A stretch of 64,000 nt of DNA from Acidobacteriota bacterium (GTDB lineage: Bacteria > Acidobacteriota > Terriglobia > Terriglobales > Acidobacteriaceae): assembly GCA_016196065.1 (NCBI GenBank), contig JACPYL010000008.1, forward strand, positions 62,001 to 126,000. Reading direction: 5' to 3'. Below, in pieces: positions 35,762 through 44,647 of this stretch. The stretch's first letter is position 1. Each line of letters starts with the position of its first letter. The position numbers and the translations under genes are program-made. Below the pieces are notes generated by a model. That model saw only the letters and a program-made list of their open reading frames with translations, did not search any database and was not told where the DNA came from.

Positions 35762-38700
35762 CTAGTCGTGGGCGTCACTCGCCACCAGGTCGCGGTCCCG
35801 CACATCTTCTTCGACTGTCCTGAACTTGCGCCCTTTTCGCGATTTGATCCACTGTTCGAACTTGTCGAGATAGATGTAATAGACGGGAGTGATGTAAAGC
35901 GTGAGCATCTGCGAAAACACCAGTCCGCCGACCACTGCCAGTCCCAGCGGACGCCGTGATTCTGCACCTGCGCCCAGTCCCAGCGCGATCGGCAGCGTGC
36001 CCATCAGCGCGGCCATCGTGGTCATCATGATCGGACGGAATCGGAGTAGTGCACCTTGATAAATCGCCTCGGCCGGCACTTCGCCGGTCGTGCGCTGTTT
36101 TTCCAAAGCAACGTCGATCATCATGATGGCATTCTTCTTCACGATGCCGACCAGCATGATCACGCCGACAAACGCATATAGGTTTAGATCCACCTTGAAG
36201 ATCATCAACGTGAGCAGCGCGCCGAATCCGGCCGAAGGCAAGCCGGACAGAATTGTCAGCGGATGAATAAAGCTTTCATACAAAATGCCCAGCACCAGAT
36301 AGATGACCGCAATCGCAACGATCAGAAGGATGCCCAGCCCGCTAAGTGATGATTCGAAAGCCTGTGCCGTGCCCTGAAAACTGGTCGACATATCCTGCGG
36401 CAAGGTTTCGCGCGCCACTTTGTTCACGGCATCGACAGCCTGGCCCAACGCTACTCCCGGACGCAAGTTGAATGACAACGTTACCGCCGGCAATTGCCCC
36501 AGGTGATTGATCGTCAGCGGGCCGAGGCTGGGAGAAAATTCAGCCACTGCATTCAGCGGAACCAACTGACCTGCCTTCGACCTCACATACAACATCGAAA
36601 GCACCGACGGGTCAGCCTGGAATTGCGGCTGCAACTCGGTCACAACTCGATAGGTATTCGAAGGCGCATAAATCGTGGAAATCTGCCGCGCTCCATATGC
36701 CGTGTACAGCGCGTCTTCCACCTGTGCCGCCGTAATCCCCAGTGTTGACGCGCGGTCTCGATTGATCTTCACGTCGATCTGCGGATTCTTGATCAGCAAG
36801 TCGCTGGTCACGTCCTGCAGCAAGCCGCTGACGCGCGGATCGCTGCGTAACTTGCTCTCCAGTTTGGGTGCCGCGTCGTAAAGATCCTTTGTGTCCGGAC
36901 TCTGCAGCGTGAACTGATATTGACTCTTGGTAAGTTGTCCGCCGATACGAATCGTCGGCAGCATCTGCGGATACGCATTGATGCCCGGCACAACGGACAG
37001 CTTCGCCCGAAGTTCCTGCACCAGATCGGACGCCGAACCGCGCTGGTTGCGCGGCGCCATGTGGATAAAGATTCGGCCCTGGTTGCTACTCTGCGAGACC
37101 GACGCACTACCACCGCCTACCGTACTGTTATAGGCGTCGACCCAGGGCAACTTCATCACAATATCGTTCAACTGCAGTTGATGCCGAACCATGCTGTCGT
37201 AGGAAATTCCTTGCGGCCCTTCTGTAAACACAAAGAGAAAGCCCTGATCTTCATCCGGCAGGAACCCCTTGGGAATCGTGCGGAACATCTGCACCGTTGC
37301 AACCAGCACGAGGAGCGATACGGTCATCGTAGCCGCGCGATGCCGTAACGTGAATTGCAGTGTGCGGTCATAGAACCGCAGCAGACCGTCAAAGAAACCT
37401 TCCGTGATCTGCCACAGCCGCCCGTGCTTTTCCCCCTCGTGAGCGCGCAAAAATCGGCTGCATAACATCGGCGTCAGGCTCAAAGAGACAAAGCCCGAGA
37501 CCAGGATGGCCGCGCCGATCGTGACCGCGAACTCGTGCAGCAACCGTCCTACCAGCCCGCTCATAAACAACACAGGGATGAATACGGCCGCCAGCGACAG
37601 CGTCATCGACACGATCGTGAAGCCGATTTCTTTCGACCCCTGCAAGGCCGCCGTCATGGGACGTTCGCCCATTTCCATGTGGCGCACGATATTTTCCAGT
37701 ACCACGATGGCGTCGTCGACCACGAAGCCGACGCACAAAGTGAGGGCCATCAAGGACAGGTTATCGAGCGAGTAATCCAGCATGTACATCAGCGCGAAGG
37801 TGCCCACGAGCGACAAAGGCAGCGCCAGGCTGGGGATCGCGGTCGCGGAAACGTTGCGCAAGAAAAGAAAAATAACGAGCACAACCAGGATGAGTGCCAG
37901 CAGCAGCGTGAACTTTACGTCGCTCACGGAGTCCCTAATACTCACCGACCGGTCATAGAGAATATTCATCTTGACCGAAGGAGGCATCTGCTCCTGAAAG
38001 GCAGGCAGCAGTTGCTTGATATTGTCGACGACCTCAACCGTGTTCGTTCCCGGCTGCCGTTGAATGGCCAGCATGATCGCGCGGCGCTGGCCGCCATCGC
38101 GGTCGAAATACCAGGTCGCGGTCTTGTCGTTTTCTACGCTGTCACGCACTGTGCCCACGTCCGAGAGGCGCACCGGAGCGCCGTTGCGATACGTGATGAT
38201 GAGCGGAACGTATTCTGACGCCTTGTTCAATTGACCCGTCGCTTGGACAATGAACGCCTGATTCGCTCCAAATAACGTGCCCGTCGGCAGGTTCACATTC
38301 CCGCTCTGAATCGACTGTGCGACTTCGTCGATCCCGACCTGGCGGCTCGCCAGTTCTCGAGGATCAAGCGACACGCGCACCGAATACTTCTGTGCGCCCA
38401 TTACCTGCACCTGCGCGACACCGCTCACCATCGACACGCGCTGTGCGATCAGCGTCTCGGCATATTCGTCCACGTCCGACAGCCGCAGCGTCGGAGAATT
38501 GAGCGACATGAACAACACTGGCTGGTCCGCCGGATTGACCTTCTGATAAGAAGGCGGGCTGGGCATGTTCTGCGGAAGGTCGCGCGCAGCCTTGGCGATC
38601 ATCGACTGAACATCCTGCGCGGCGGCGTCGATATTGCGGCTGAGATTGAATTGCAGAGTAATCTGTGTCGATCCCTGCGAACTGCTCGAGGACATCGAGT

Positions 38701-38932
38701 CGAGCCCCGCGATGGTCGAGAATTGCCGTTCCAGCGGTTGCGCCACTGACGACGCCATCGTTTCCGGAGTGGCTCCCGGCACACTGGCACTGACGAGCAG
38801 AGTCGGGAAATCCACGTTGGGCAGATCGCTGACCGGCAATTGGCGGTATCCCATGATGCCGAACAAGAGAATTGCCAGCATGACCAGAGTGGTCATCACC
38901 GGACGCCGGATAAAGCCTTCTGCAATATTCAT
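35762..38932 (-). CDS. RND efflux transporter, HAE1 (AcrB/MdtB-C) family
   Basis: The 1056-residue protein begins MNIAEGFIRRPVMTTLVMLAILLFG, the standard first helix of HAE1 pumps. It has twelve predicted membrane helices and two large periplasmic loops. The proton-relay aspartates are present in TM4 (VGFVVDDAIVVLENI), and a Lys-bearing TM10 region (VGIVKKNAIMMID) matches family signatures. It exports hydrophobic compounds from periplasm or membrane using proton-motive force, in complex with the adaptor encoded 81 bases upstream and an outer-membrane channel that is not in the window. The gene is third in the tetR-adaptor-pump operon. Substrates cannot be read from sequence. Confidence 0.95.
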   Translation of the reverse strand: MNIAEGFIRRPVMTTLVMLAILLFGIMGYRQLPVSDLPNVDFPTLLVSASVPGATPETMASSVAQPLERQFSTIAGLDSMSSSSSQGSTQITLQFNLSRNIDAAAQDVQSMIAKAARDLPQNMPSPPSYQKVNPADQPVLFMSLNSPTLRLSDVDEYAETLIAQRVSMVSGVAQVQVMGAQKYSVRVSLDPRELASRQVGIDEVAQSIQSGNVNLPTGTLFGANQAFIVQATGQLNKASEYVPLIITYRNGAPVRLSDVGTVRDSVENDKTATWYFDRDGGQRRAIMLAIQRQPGTNTVEVVDNIKQLLPAFQEQMPPSVKMNILYDRSVSIRDSVSDVKFTLLLALILVVLVIFLFLRNVSATAIPSLALPLSLVGTFALMYMLDYSLDNLSLMALTLCVGFVVDDAIVVLENIVRHMEMGERPMTAALQGSKEIGFTIVSMTLSLAAVFIPVLFMSGLVGRLLHEFAVTIGAAILVSGFVSLSLTPMLCSRFLRAHEGEKHGRLWQITEGFFDGLLRFYDRTLQFTLRHRAATMTVSLLVLVATVQMFRTIPKGFLPDEDQGFLFVFTEGPQGISYDSMVRHQLQLNDIVMKLPWVDAYNSTVGGGSASVSQSSNQGRIFIHMAPRNQRGSASDLVQELRAKLSVVPGINAYPQMLPTIRIGGQLTKSQYQFTLQSPDTKDLYDAAPKLESKLRSDPRVSGLLQDVTSDLLIKNPQIDVKINRDRASTLGITAAQVEDALYTAYGARQISTIYAPSNTYRVVTELQPQFQADPSVLSMLYVRSKAGQLVPLNAVAEFSPSLGPLTINHLGQLPAVTLSFNLRPGVALGQAVDAVNKVARETLPQDMSTSFQGTAQAFESSLSGLGILLIVAIAVIYLVLGILYESFIHPLTILSGLPSAGFGALLTLMIFKVDLNLYAFVGVIMLVGIVKKNAIMMIDVALEKQRTTGEVPAEAIYQGALLRFRPIMMTTMAALMGTLPIALGLGAGAESRRPLGLAVVGGLVFSQMLTLYITPVYYIYLDKFEQWIKSRKGRKFRTVEEDVRDRDLVASDAHD

Positions 38933-39013
38933 AGGAAAACCAAATCAGCAGTTAGCAATTAGCCAAACCATATTTTGGCCACCCCGACTTCGCTAAGTGC
39001 TCAATGCCAAGTG

Positions 39014-40132
39014 CTAGCTCTTGATCTGCACCTTGCTGCCGGGCACCAAGCGCAACTGCCCATCCGTAACCACGCGCTCGCCCACTGCCAGACCCTTCTG
39101 GACGATCAACTGCCCCGCTTGTTGCGTGTCCGTCGTCGTGACCAGGCGCACTTCAACTGTGTTGTCGTCCTTGATCACGTACACATACGGCCCCTGCTGC
39201 CCATTCTGAATGGCCTGCGACGGAATCACCAACGCATTGCTCTGCGTCTTCAGAGTCAGGTAAGCGTCCACAAACTGCCCCGGCCATAAACGCCGATCGC
39301 CGTTCGTAAACATGCCTTTCAGCTTGATCGTGCCCGTACCGGGATCCACCATGTTGTCGATGAAACTCAGCTTCCCGGAGATCGGACCGCGCGCGTCCCC
39401 CGGAATTGTCGCTTGCACGATCAAACTGCCGTTGCGCGAATATTGTTTGACCTCGCCCAGGTATTGCTGGGGAACCGTAAAGGTTACATAGATCGGCTCA
39501 ACCTGATTGATGTTGACCAGTGCCGGGACGTCATTCGCCTTGATCATGTTTCCCTGATGAACCATCAGGTTTCCCGTGCGTCCATTGATCGGCGAATAGA
39601 TGGACGCGTACACCAACTGCACTTTCGCATTCTCCAGCGTGCCACGGTCGGCGCGAACCGCAGCCTGTAGCGCGGTTGCATTGGCCGCCACCCGGTCATA
39701 TTCCTGCGTCGAGATGACCCCGGCCTTGACCAGCGACTCGTAGCGTTTCTGGTCGCTAAGCGCGTTCTGTGCCTGGGCTTCGTCGCGCGCCAAAGCACCT
39801 TGGGCTCGCCGCACATCCGCCTCTCCGGGGCGCTTATCGAGGGTAAACAGCAATTGTCCCTGGCGGACGTCTTCGCCTTCTTTGAAGAACACGCCGGTGA
39901 GTTCGCCCGTGATCTGCGTCTTTACCGAAACCGTGGAAAAGGCTTCGACTGCGCCAATCGCGTGCACCTGCAGCGGGATATCCTTCTGCTCCACCGTCGC
40001 GGCTAGTACCGGCACCGGGGGCGGCGGCCCGGGAGCAGCCTTCGTCCCAGCGCAAGCCGACAATAATCCCAGCACGGCTGCCATGGCCGTCAGCAACGGA
40101 ATCCGAAAACAGACTTGGTCTTCTTTTTTCAT
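39014..40132 (-). CDS. RND periplasmic adaptor (membrane fusion) lipoprotein
   Basis: The 372-residue product carries a lipoprotein signal with Cys27 (LGLLSACAG). It has the HlyD/AcrA layout: beta-barrel and lipoyl halves (ATVEQKDIPLQVHAIGAVEAF; SPINGRTGNLMVHQGNMIKA in part) around a coiled-coil hairpin (ARDEAQAQNALSDQKRYESLV), then barrel and membrane-proximal domains ending LRLVPGSKVQI. It links the pump to the outer-membrane channel. It lies 14 bases after tetR and before the pump, and is likely co-transcribed with both. Confidence 0.95.
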   Translation of the reverse strand: MKKEDQVCFRIPLLTAMAAVLGLLSACAGTKAAPGPPPPVPVLAATVEQKDIPLQVHAIGAVEAFSTVSVKTQITGELTGVFFKEGEDVRQGQLLFTLDKRPGEADVRRAQGALARDEAQAQNALSDQKRYESLVKAGVISTQEYDRVAANATALQAAVRADRGTLENAKVQLVYASIYSPINGRTGNLMVHQGNMIKANDVPALVNINQVEPIYVTFTVPQQYLGEVKQYSRNGSLIVQATIPGDARGPISGKLSFIDNMVDPGTGTIKLKGMFTNGDRRLWPGQFVDAYLTLKTQSNALVIPSQAIQNGQQGPYVYVIKDDNTVEVRLVTTTDTQQAGQLIVQKGLAVGERVVTDGQLRLVPGSKVQIKS

Positions 40133-40146
40133 GCTTTTCTCATGCC

Positions 40147-40830
40147 TTATTTCACCTGATGCTTTACGCGTCTCGGGCGCGGCAAAACTTTGCGGCCGCC
40201 CCGCGCTTTTTTCTTTTCTACCTGCACCCCTTGCAGCCAGATACCAGCCAGAGTCCTGCCGACCTCGCGGCTATCGAAGTCCTGCACGCTTTTCCCGCCG
40301 TACAACTCCTGTATCCAGGAGTGATAAATCACCATGCCGAGAAACCCACGCGCGGCCAGCATGGGATCGACTTTCCGGAACCGTCCGGCGGCGACTCCCT
40401 GCCGCACGAATCGCGCCAGCACTTCAAAATAGTTCGCAATGTAGTTTCGGAAAAAACGCTCGGAAAGCTCGTGCTTTTCGAGCGCACTGTATAGAAGCAA
40501 GCGCGAAAGCGTCTGATCTTTAGCCCGGCGTTCCAGCACTTCGAATGCAACCCGCGACAGCACAGAGAGATCGTCGCCGCCCGCCTCCAGATTTTCCAGC
40601 AGATGTTCCTGCGGAGCCGCCCCATCAATTTTGCGCTCGATCACCGACCAGTACAGTTCTTCCTTGCTGGGAAAATGACGGAAAATCAGCGCTTCGGTCA
40701 CACCCGAACGCTCGGCAATCAACTTCGTCGTCGTCCCCTGGAACCCCTGTTGCGCAAACAGACCAGTAGCCACCTCGAGTATTTGCTCGCGACGGTCGGC
40801 CGAAGAAAAACGAGTCTGTGGAGTCGCCAT
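40147..40830 (-). CDS. TetR/AcrR-family repressor of the RND pump operon
   Basis: The 227-residue protein has an N-terminal TetR helix-turn-helix (residues ~12-58; REQILEVATGLFAQQGF, TTTKLIAERSGVTEALIFRHFPSKEELY) and an all-helical ligand-binding C-terminal domain. The C-terminus is unusually basic (KKKARGGRKVLPRPRRVKHQVK in part). It is the first gene of the minus-strand operon with adaptor and pump, the classic arrangement of a ligand-released local repressor. A perfect palindrome lies 18 bases upstream of its start codon. Confidence 0.93.
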   Translation of the reverse strand: MATPQTRFSSADRREQILEVATGLFAQQGFQGTTTKLIAERSGVTEALIFRHFPSKEELYWSVIERKIDGAAPQEHLLENLEAGGDDLSVLSRVAFEVLERRAKDQTLSRLLLYSALEKHELSERFFRNYIANYFEVLARFVRQGVAAGRFRKVDPMLAARGFLGMVIYHSWIQELYGGKSVQDFDSREVGRTLAGIWLQGVQVEKKKARGGRKVLPRPRRVKHQVK

Positions 40831-40847
40831 GACGTGAGAACAGCAGG

Positions 40848-40865
40848 TAAGTAAACACTTACTTA
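40848..40865. promoter_or_regulatory. TetR-type palindromic operator
   Basis: TAAGTAA (40848-40854), ACAC, TTACTTA (40859-40865) is a perfect seven-pair inverted repeat in the spacer just ahead of tetR. Its size and AT-rich arms fit TetR-family operators, and its location implies autoregulation of the tetR-adaptor-pump operon. Confidence 0.75.
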
Positions 40866-40915
40866 TAGGAGATTCAAGGGGGCAGTGTCAAGACGGAATG
40901 GCTGGAGGCAGTGGC

Positions 40916-41623
40916 CTATCGCAGGAACCCGATCCCCACGCGCAAGTTGTAGAGCAAGCTCGCAGGAATGGTGGCGGACAGAGTCAAACCGAGCACCGCG
41001 TGCACGATGCCGAGCAGGTAAATACTGCGATAGCGGCGAAACATTTCGCAGAAGAACAGTCCGCCGATCAGAGTGAAGGTCGTCAGCACCATGTTCGGCA
41101 CGTGGATCACCGCGAAGAACGTTGCCGTAATCCATACCGCGGTTGCACTGCCGAACAACTCTTCGCAGCGCGTAAAGAAAAACGACTGCAGCATGAATTC
41201 CTGCACCAGCGCCCAGACCATGTACTGCCATGCCAGGTGCATGTTTGAGAACAGCGGATTAGCCGGAACCGGCCCGCCCACCCAATGAGACAAGAGAGTC
41301 AACAATACCGAGCAAACGAGACCGACGCCGAGCATCAGCCCGGTGCCCATGGCCGTCGGCAGTCCCAAACCGAGCCGTCGGACAGAAGGCCGATCGACGA
41401 GCGCGAACGTCACCACGATGATGCCCGCCGCGATTGCCCAGCGGTTCCTGACCGACAACCGGGCCGCCCAAACTCCGCACTCCACTGCCAGAAAGGCGAT
41501 GATCACCTGGGCCCAGACCAGGCGGCGCCGCCACACGGAAGAGAGCGTCTCCGTGTGCACCCGTATCGTCAATGGGGGCAACGGGTTCGCAACCGCGCGA
41601 AAAGATTTCGACTCAACTGCCAT
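40916..41623 (-). CDS. CPBP-family intramembrane protein (Abi/CAAX protease-like), motif 1 degenerate
   Basis: ATG 41623 (MAVESKSFRAVANPL) gives 235 residues with about six to seven helices. The CPBP signature is partly kept: motif 1, normally E-E-x3-R, reads Q-E-F-M-L-Q; motif 2 has FFAVIHVPNM with its His; motif 3 has GIVHAVLG with a His. Intact members are glutamic-type intramembrane proteases acting on prenylated or small membrane proteins. The replaced residues in motif 1 suggest altered or lost catalysis. Start codons of this gene and the divergent NADH dehydrogenase are only about 20 bases apart. Confidence 0.78.
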   Translation of the reverse strand: MAVESKSFRAVANPLPPLTIRVHTETLSSVWRRRLVWAQVIIAFLAVECGVWAARLSVRNRWAIAAGIIVVTFALVDRPSVRRLGLGLPTAMGTGLMLGVGLVCSVLLTLLSHWVGGPVPANPLFSNMHLAWQYMVWALVQEFMLQSFFFTRCEELFGSATAVWITATFFAVIHVPNMVLTTFTLIGGLFFCEMFRRYRSIYLLGIVHAVLGLTLSATIPASLLYNLRVGIGFLR

Positions 41624-41642
41624 GTTTTGAATCTCTATAGTG

Positions 41643-42971
41643 ATGACTATGAATAGCCAATCCAAGCCGCGCGTGGTGGTTGTCGGAGCCGGCTTTGGCG
41701 GACTGACTGCCGCCCAAAAACTCGTCCGCTTGCCCGTTCACGTGACGATGGTGGACCGCAAAAATCACCATACGTTTCAGCCTCTTCTCTACCAGGTCGC
41801 GACTGCCGGATTGTCTCCCGGCGAAATTGCCGCGCCTATCCGCTGGATATTCAGAGGCCATTCCAATATTGAAGTGTTGCTTGAGGAAGTGGTCGATTTC
41901 AATCTGAAAGCACGCGAGGTCATTACGAATGAGGGGGTACTACCGTATGACTATCTGGTCATAGCCTCGGGCGCCTCCCATGCTTACTTTGGTCACCCGG
42001 ATTGGGAGCCCCTCGCCCCGGGCCTCAAAACCATCGAGGATGCCCTCGAAATTCGCCGTCGCGTCCTGCTCGCCTTTGAACTGGCGGAGCGCCAGGTTGC
42101 GGCCGGTGTCCCCGACTTCCCCCTGAATTTCGTCGTGGTTGGGGCTGGGCCTACGGGGACGGAATTGGCCGGCACCCTGGCCGAAATCTGTCGCCATGTA
42201 CTGGCAAAGGAGTTCCGTTCCATCAACCCGGAGCGCACACGGATCCTGTTGCTGGAAGGAGGTCCCCGCGTTCTAGCTGCCTATTCCGAGGATCTGTCTG
42301 CGAAGGCAAAGGCCCAACTTGAGCACCTCGGCGTCGAAGTGCGGGTCTCTACGGTTGTCACCGGCATCGAGCCTGGGGCGGTCTGGGTGGGTAACAATCG
42401 CATTCCAGCCCATGTGGTGCTGTGGGCGGCAGGTGTTGCGGCCTCTGAGCTTGGCCGGAAGCTGAATACGCCTCTGGACCGTGCTGGGCGCGTCCTGGTG
42501 AAGCCTGACCTTAGCATCCCGGATCACCCCGAGGTCTTCGTAATTGGCGATCTCGCCGCGCTCCAGGACCCAAATGGCAAATGGCTTCCGGGAGTCGCTC
42601 CGGTAGCCATGCAGGAAGGCAGGTGGGCGGCCAAGACCATCGCCCGCGACCTGGAGCACCAGCCCCGCCGCAATTTCCACTACAACGACAAAGGCAGCCT
42701 GGCCACCATCGGACGCGCCTCGGGAGTCGCCCAATTTCCCGGCTTCAGCCTCTCCGGATACTTCGCCTGGCTGGCCTGGCTCTTCATCCACGTGCTGTTC
42801 CTGATCGGGTTCCGCAACCGGTTGCTGGTGATGATCCAGTGGGCCTGGTCATATATCACCTACGAACGCGGCGCGCGTCTGATTACCGGCAGCAACCTGC
42901 TGCCCGGCTGGACGAACGAACACAAGGAAACCGTCGAACTGATTGATAAGGCGGGCCGCAAAATCGGGTAA
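41643..42971 (+). CDS. ndh: Type II NADH dehydrogenase (NDH-2)
   Basis: The ~442-residue protein has an N-terminal FAD-binding motif (VVVGAGFGGLTAA), a second dinucleotide motif for NADH (VVVGAGPTGTELAG), the NDH-2 blocks FQPLLYQVATAGLSP and VFVIGDLAAL, and a C-terminal membrane-binding stretch (FAWLAWLFIHVLFLIGFRN in part, then LLVMIQWAWSYITYERGARLI). It oxidises NADH and reduces quinone on the inner face of the membrane without pumping protons. GTG 41640, ATG 41643 and ATG 41649 are all possible starts, and none has a clear ribosome site. It is monocistronic, with palindromic repeats following. Confidence 0.93.
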   Translation: MTMNSQSKPRVVVVGAGFGGLTAAQKLVRLPVHVTMVDRKNHHTFQPLLYQVATAGLSPGEIAAPIRWIFRGHSNIEVLLEEVVDFNLKAREVITNEGVLPYDYLVIASGASHAYFGHPDWEPLAPGLKTIEDALEIRRRVLLAFELAERQVAAGVPDFPLNFVVVGAGPTGTELAGTLAEICRHVLAKEFRSINPERTRILLLEGGPRVLAAYSEDLSAKAKAQLEHLGVEVRVSTVVTGIEPGAVWVGNNRIPAHVVLWAAGVAASELGRKLNTPLDRAGRVLVKPDLSIPDHPEVFVIGDLAALQDPNGKWLPGVAPVAMQEGRWAAKTIARDLEHQPRRNFHYNDKGSLATIGRASGVAQFPGFSLSGYFAWLAWLFIHVLFLIGFRNRLLVMIQWAWSYITYERGARLITGSNLLPGWTNEHKETVELIDKAGRKIG

Positions 42972-43032
42972 GCACGCAGAGACTCACGGAGCAAGCTGGG
43001 CTTCTCAGCCGCAAAGCGGCGCAAGAGTGCAG

Positions 43033-43085
43033 CCCACGGCGCAAGCCGTGGGTAGTTCGCGCAAGAGATGGAGCCCCGAAGGGGC
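43033..43085. repeat. Two adjacent intergenic palindromes ahead of nfeD
   Basis: CCCACGGC (43033-43040), GCAA, GCCGTGGG (43045-43052) is a perfect eight-pair hairpin with a GNRA loop; GCCCC (43073-43077), GAA, GGGGC (43081-43085) follows. Both are of the kind dispersed between acidobacterial genes. They lie 55-107 bases before the nfeD start and would be in its leader if transcribed. Confidence 0.6.
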
Positions 43086-43139
43086 GTAAGATTATGTCGG
43101 CAGCAGCCCCGCGCGGAAAGCGCAGCCGCTGCTCGAATC

Positions 43140-44432
43140 ATGAAGCCATTACGATTCCTGCTTGTTGCTCTCATCGTATTTTTCGCTGTCTCGGCCTCCG
43201 CCGACGTCCTGAAGATCGTCATCAACGACACGATCCACCCCGTTACCGCCGAGTATATTGGCCGAGCGCTCGAAGCGGCTGCCGCCAATCACGACCAGGC
43301 CGTGCTGATCGAGATCAACACGCCCGGTGGATTCCTTGACTCCACCGACCAGATCATCCACGAGATCCTGACCTCGCCCGTACCCGTCGTGATCTATGTG
43401 GCGCCCACGGGAGCACGTGCTGCCTCCGCCGGTCTCTTCATCCTCGAATCCGCGGACGTCGCCGCCATGGCTCCCGGCACGCACACCGGCGCCGCCCATC
43501 CGGTAGGCGTTTTCGGTAAACCCGATGATGTGATGATGAAGAAGATCGAAAACGACGCTGCCGCCCAGATGCGCTCCGTCGTTTCCAAACGAGGCCGCAA
43601 TGTCGAGATGGCCGAAAGTGCGGTGCGTGAATCCAAGTCTTTTACCGAACAGGAAGCCCTCGATAAAAAGTTAGTCGACTACGTAGCTTCCGACGAGCAG
43701 GACCTTTTCCGCCAGATTTCCGGCAAGGTCGTTAAGCGCTTCGATGGAACCGCTGTCACCCTGAATCTCACCAGCCAGCCCGTGCGCGATTTTCCGATGA
43801 CGCTCAAGCAGCGCATCCTTGCTTACATTGTCGATCCAAACGTGCTGTACATCATCCTCGCGATCGGCGCGCTGTGCGTGTATTTCGAATTCAACCATCC
43901 CGGAGCAGTGATCCCCGGCACGATTGGCGTGATCTTCATTCTGTTTGCCGCCTTCGCCATGCACTTCCTGCCGATTCGCTACGCAGCCCTGGCGATGATC
44001 CTTGTGGCTTTCGTCTTATTTGCGGCGGAAGCGAAACTCGCAAGCCACGGAGTCCTCACCACCGGCGGAATCGTTCTCCTGACTCTCGGTGCTTTACTCC
44101 TCGTCGATTCCCCCATCCCCGAACTGCGCGTGCGGTTGTTGACCGCGCTGGCCGTCAGCGTTCCGCTCGGACTTATTACCGCCTTCCTGATGAGCATCGC
44201 CGTCAGAGCACGCCGCAACAAGATCACCACCGGTGAGCAAGGATTAATCGGCGAAATCGGCGTCACCCAAACCGCGCTCGCGCCCGCCGGAAAAATCATG
44301 GTCCACGGCGAACTCTGGGATGCCGTCAGCACCACGCCGGTTCCCGCCGGAGAGCGAGTCATGGTGCGGCACGTTGACGGACTTACCCTGCAAGTTGACC
44401 CGGCGCCCTCGGTTCGCCCGGTGATGGTGTAG
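43140..44432 (+). CDS. NfeD-family membrane serine protease (ClpP-like domain plus OB-fold)
   Basis: ATG 43140 gives 430 residues with a signal (LLVALIVFFAVSASA). Residues ~25-220 form a ClpP-class protease domain: INTPGGFLDST, then the nucleophile Ser in ARAASAGLFI and a Lys region (VVSKRGRNVEMAE) matching the Ser-Lys dyad of the 1510-N/NfeD1b proteases. Four to five membrane helices follow (~245-365), and a C-terminal NfeD OB-fold (GLIGEIGVTQTAL to LTLQVDP). It is paired with a slipin gene 215 bases downstream, the conserved NfeD/SPFH partnership in membrane quality control, where stomatin-like proteins are substrates or partners. Confidence 0.93.
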   Translation: MKPLRFLLVALIVFFAVSASADVLKIVINDTIHPVTAEYIGRALEAAAANHDQAVLIEINTPGGFLDSTDQIIHEILTSPVPVVIYVAPTGARAASAGLFILESADVAAMAPGTHTGAAHPVGVFGKPDDVMMKKIENDAAAQMRSVVSKRGRNVEMAESAVRESKSFTEQEALDKKLVDYVASDEQDLFRQISGKVVKRFDGTAVTLNLTSQPVRDFPMTLKQRILAYIVDPNVLYIILAIGALCVYFEFNHPGAVIPGTIGVIFILFAAFAMHFLPIRYAALAMILVAFVLFAAEAKLASHGVLTTGGIVLLTLGALLLVDSPIPELRVRLLTALAVSVPLGLITAFLMSIAVRARRNKITTGEQGLIGEIGVTQTALAPAGKIMVHGELWDAVSTTPVPAGERVMVRHVDGLTLQVDPAPSVRPVMV

Positions 44433-44457
44433 AGACGCGGATGAATTTGCCTTTGGG

Positions 44458-44480
44458 TGGCGCAGCGGTTCACCGCTGCG
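44458..44480. repeat. REP-like palindrome copy B
   Basis: CGCAGCGG (44461-44468), TTCA, CCGCTGCG (44473-44480) with the same TGG flank as the palindrome at 25877. The two copies differ at paired stem positions (A/T there, G/C here), so base-pairing is kept. It lies between nfeD and the slipin gene and has no T-run. Confidence 0.6.
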
Positions 44481-44647
44481 ATTATCTGTCCATTTGTGAA
44501 TTTGGCTTTAGCCGCCGATCACTTGCCGCCACTTCCTTAGGAAGACCCCGCATCACTCTTAACAACGCGCCTCACCGCGCCCGCGTCACTATTTGCGCTA
44601 CAATCCGCTCATACGCTCTCATTTAAAAAGTTCGCCCGGAGGTAGTT

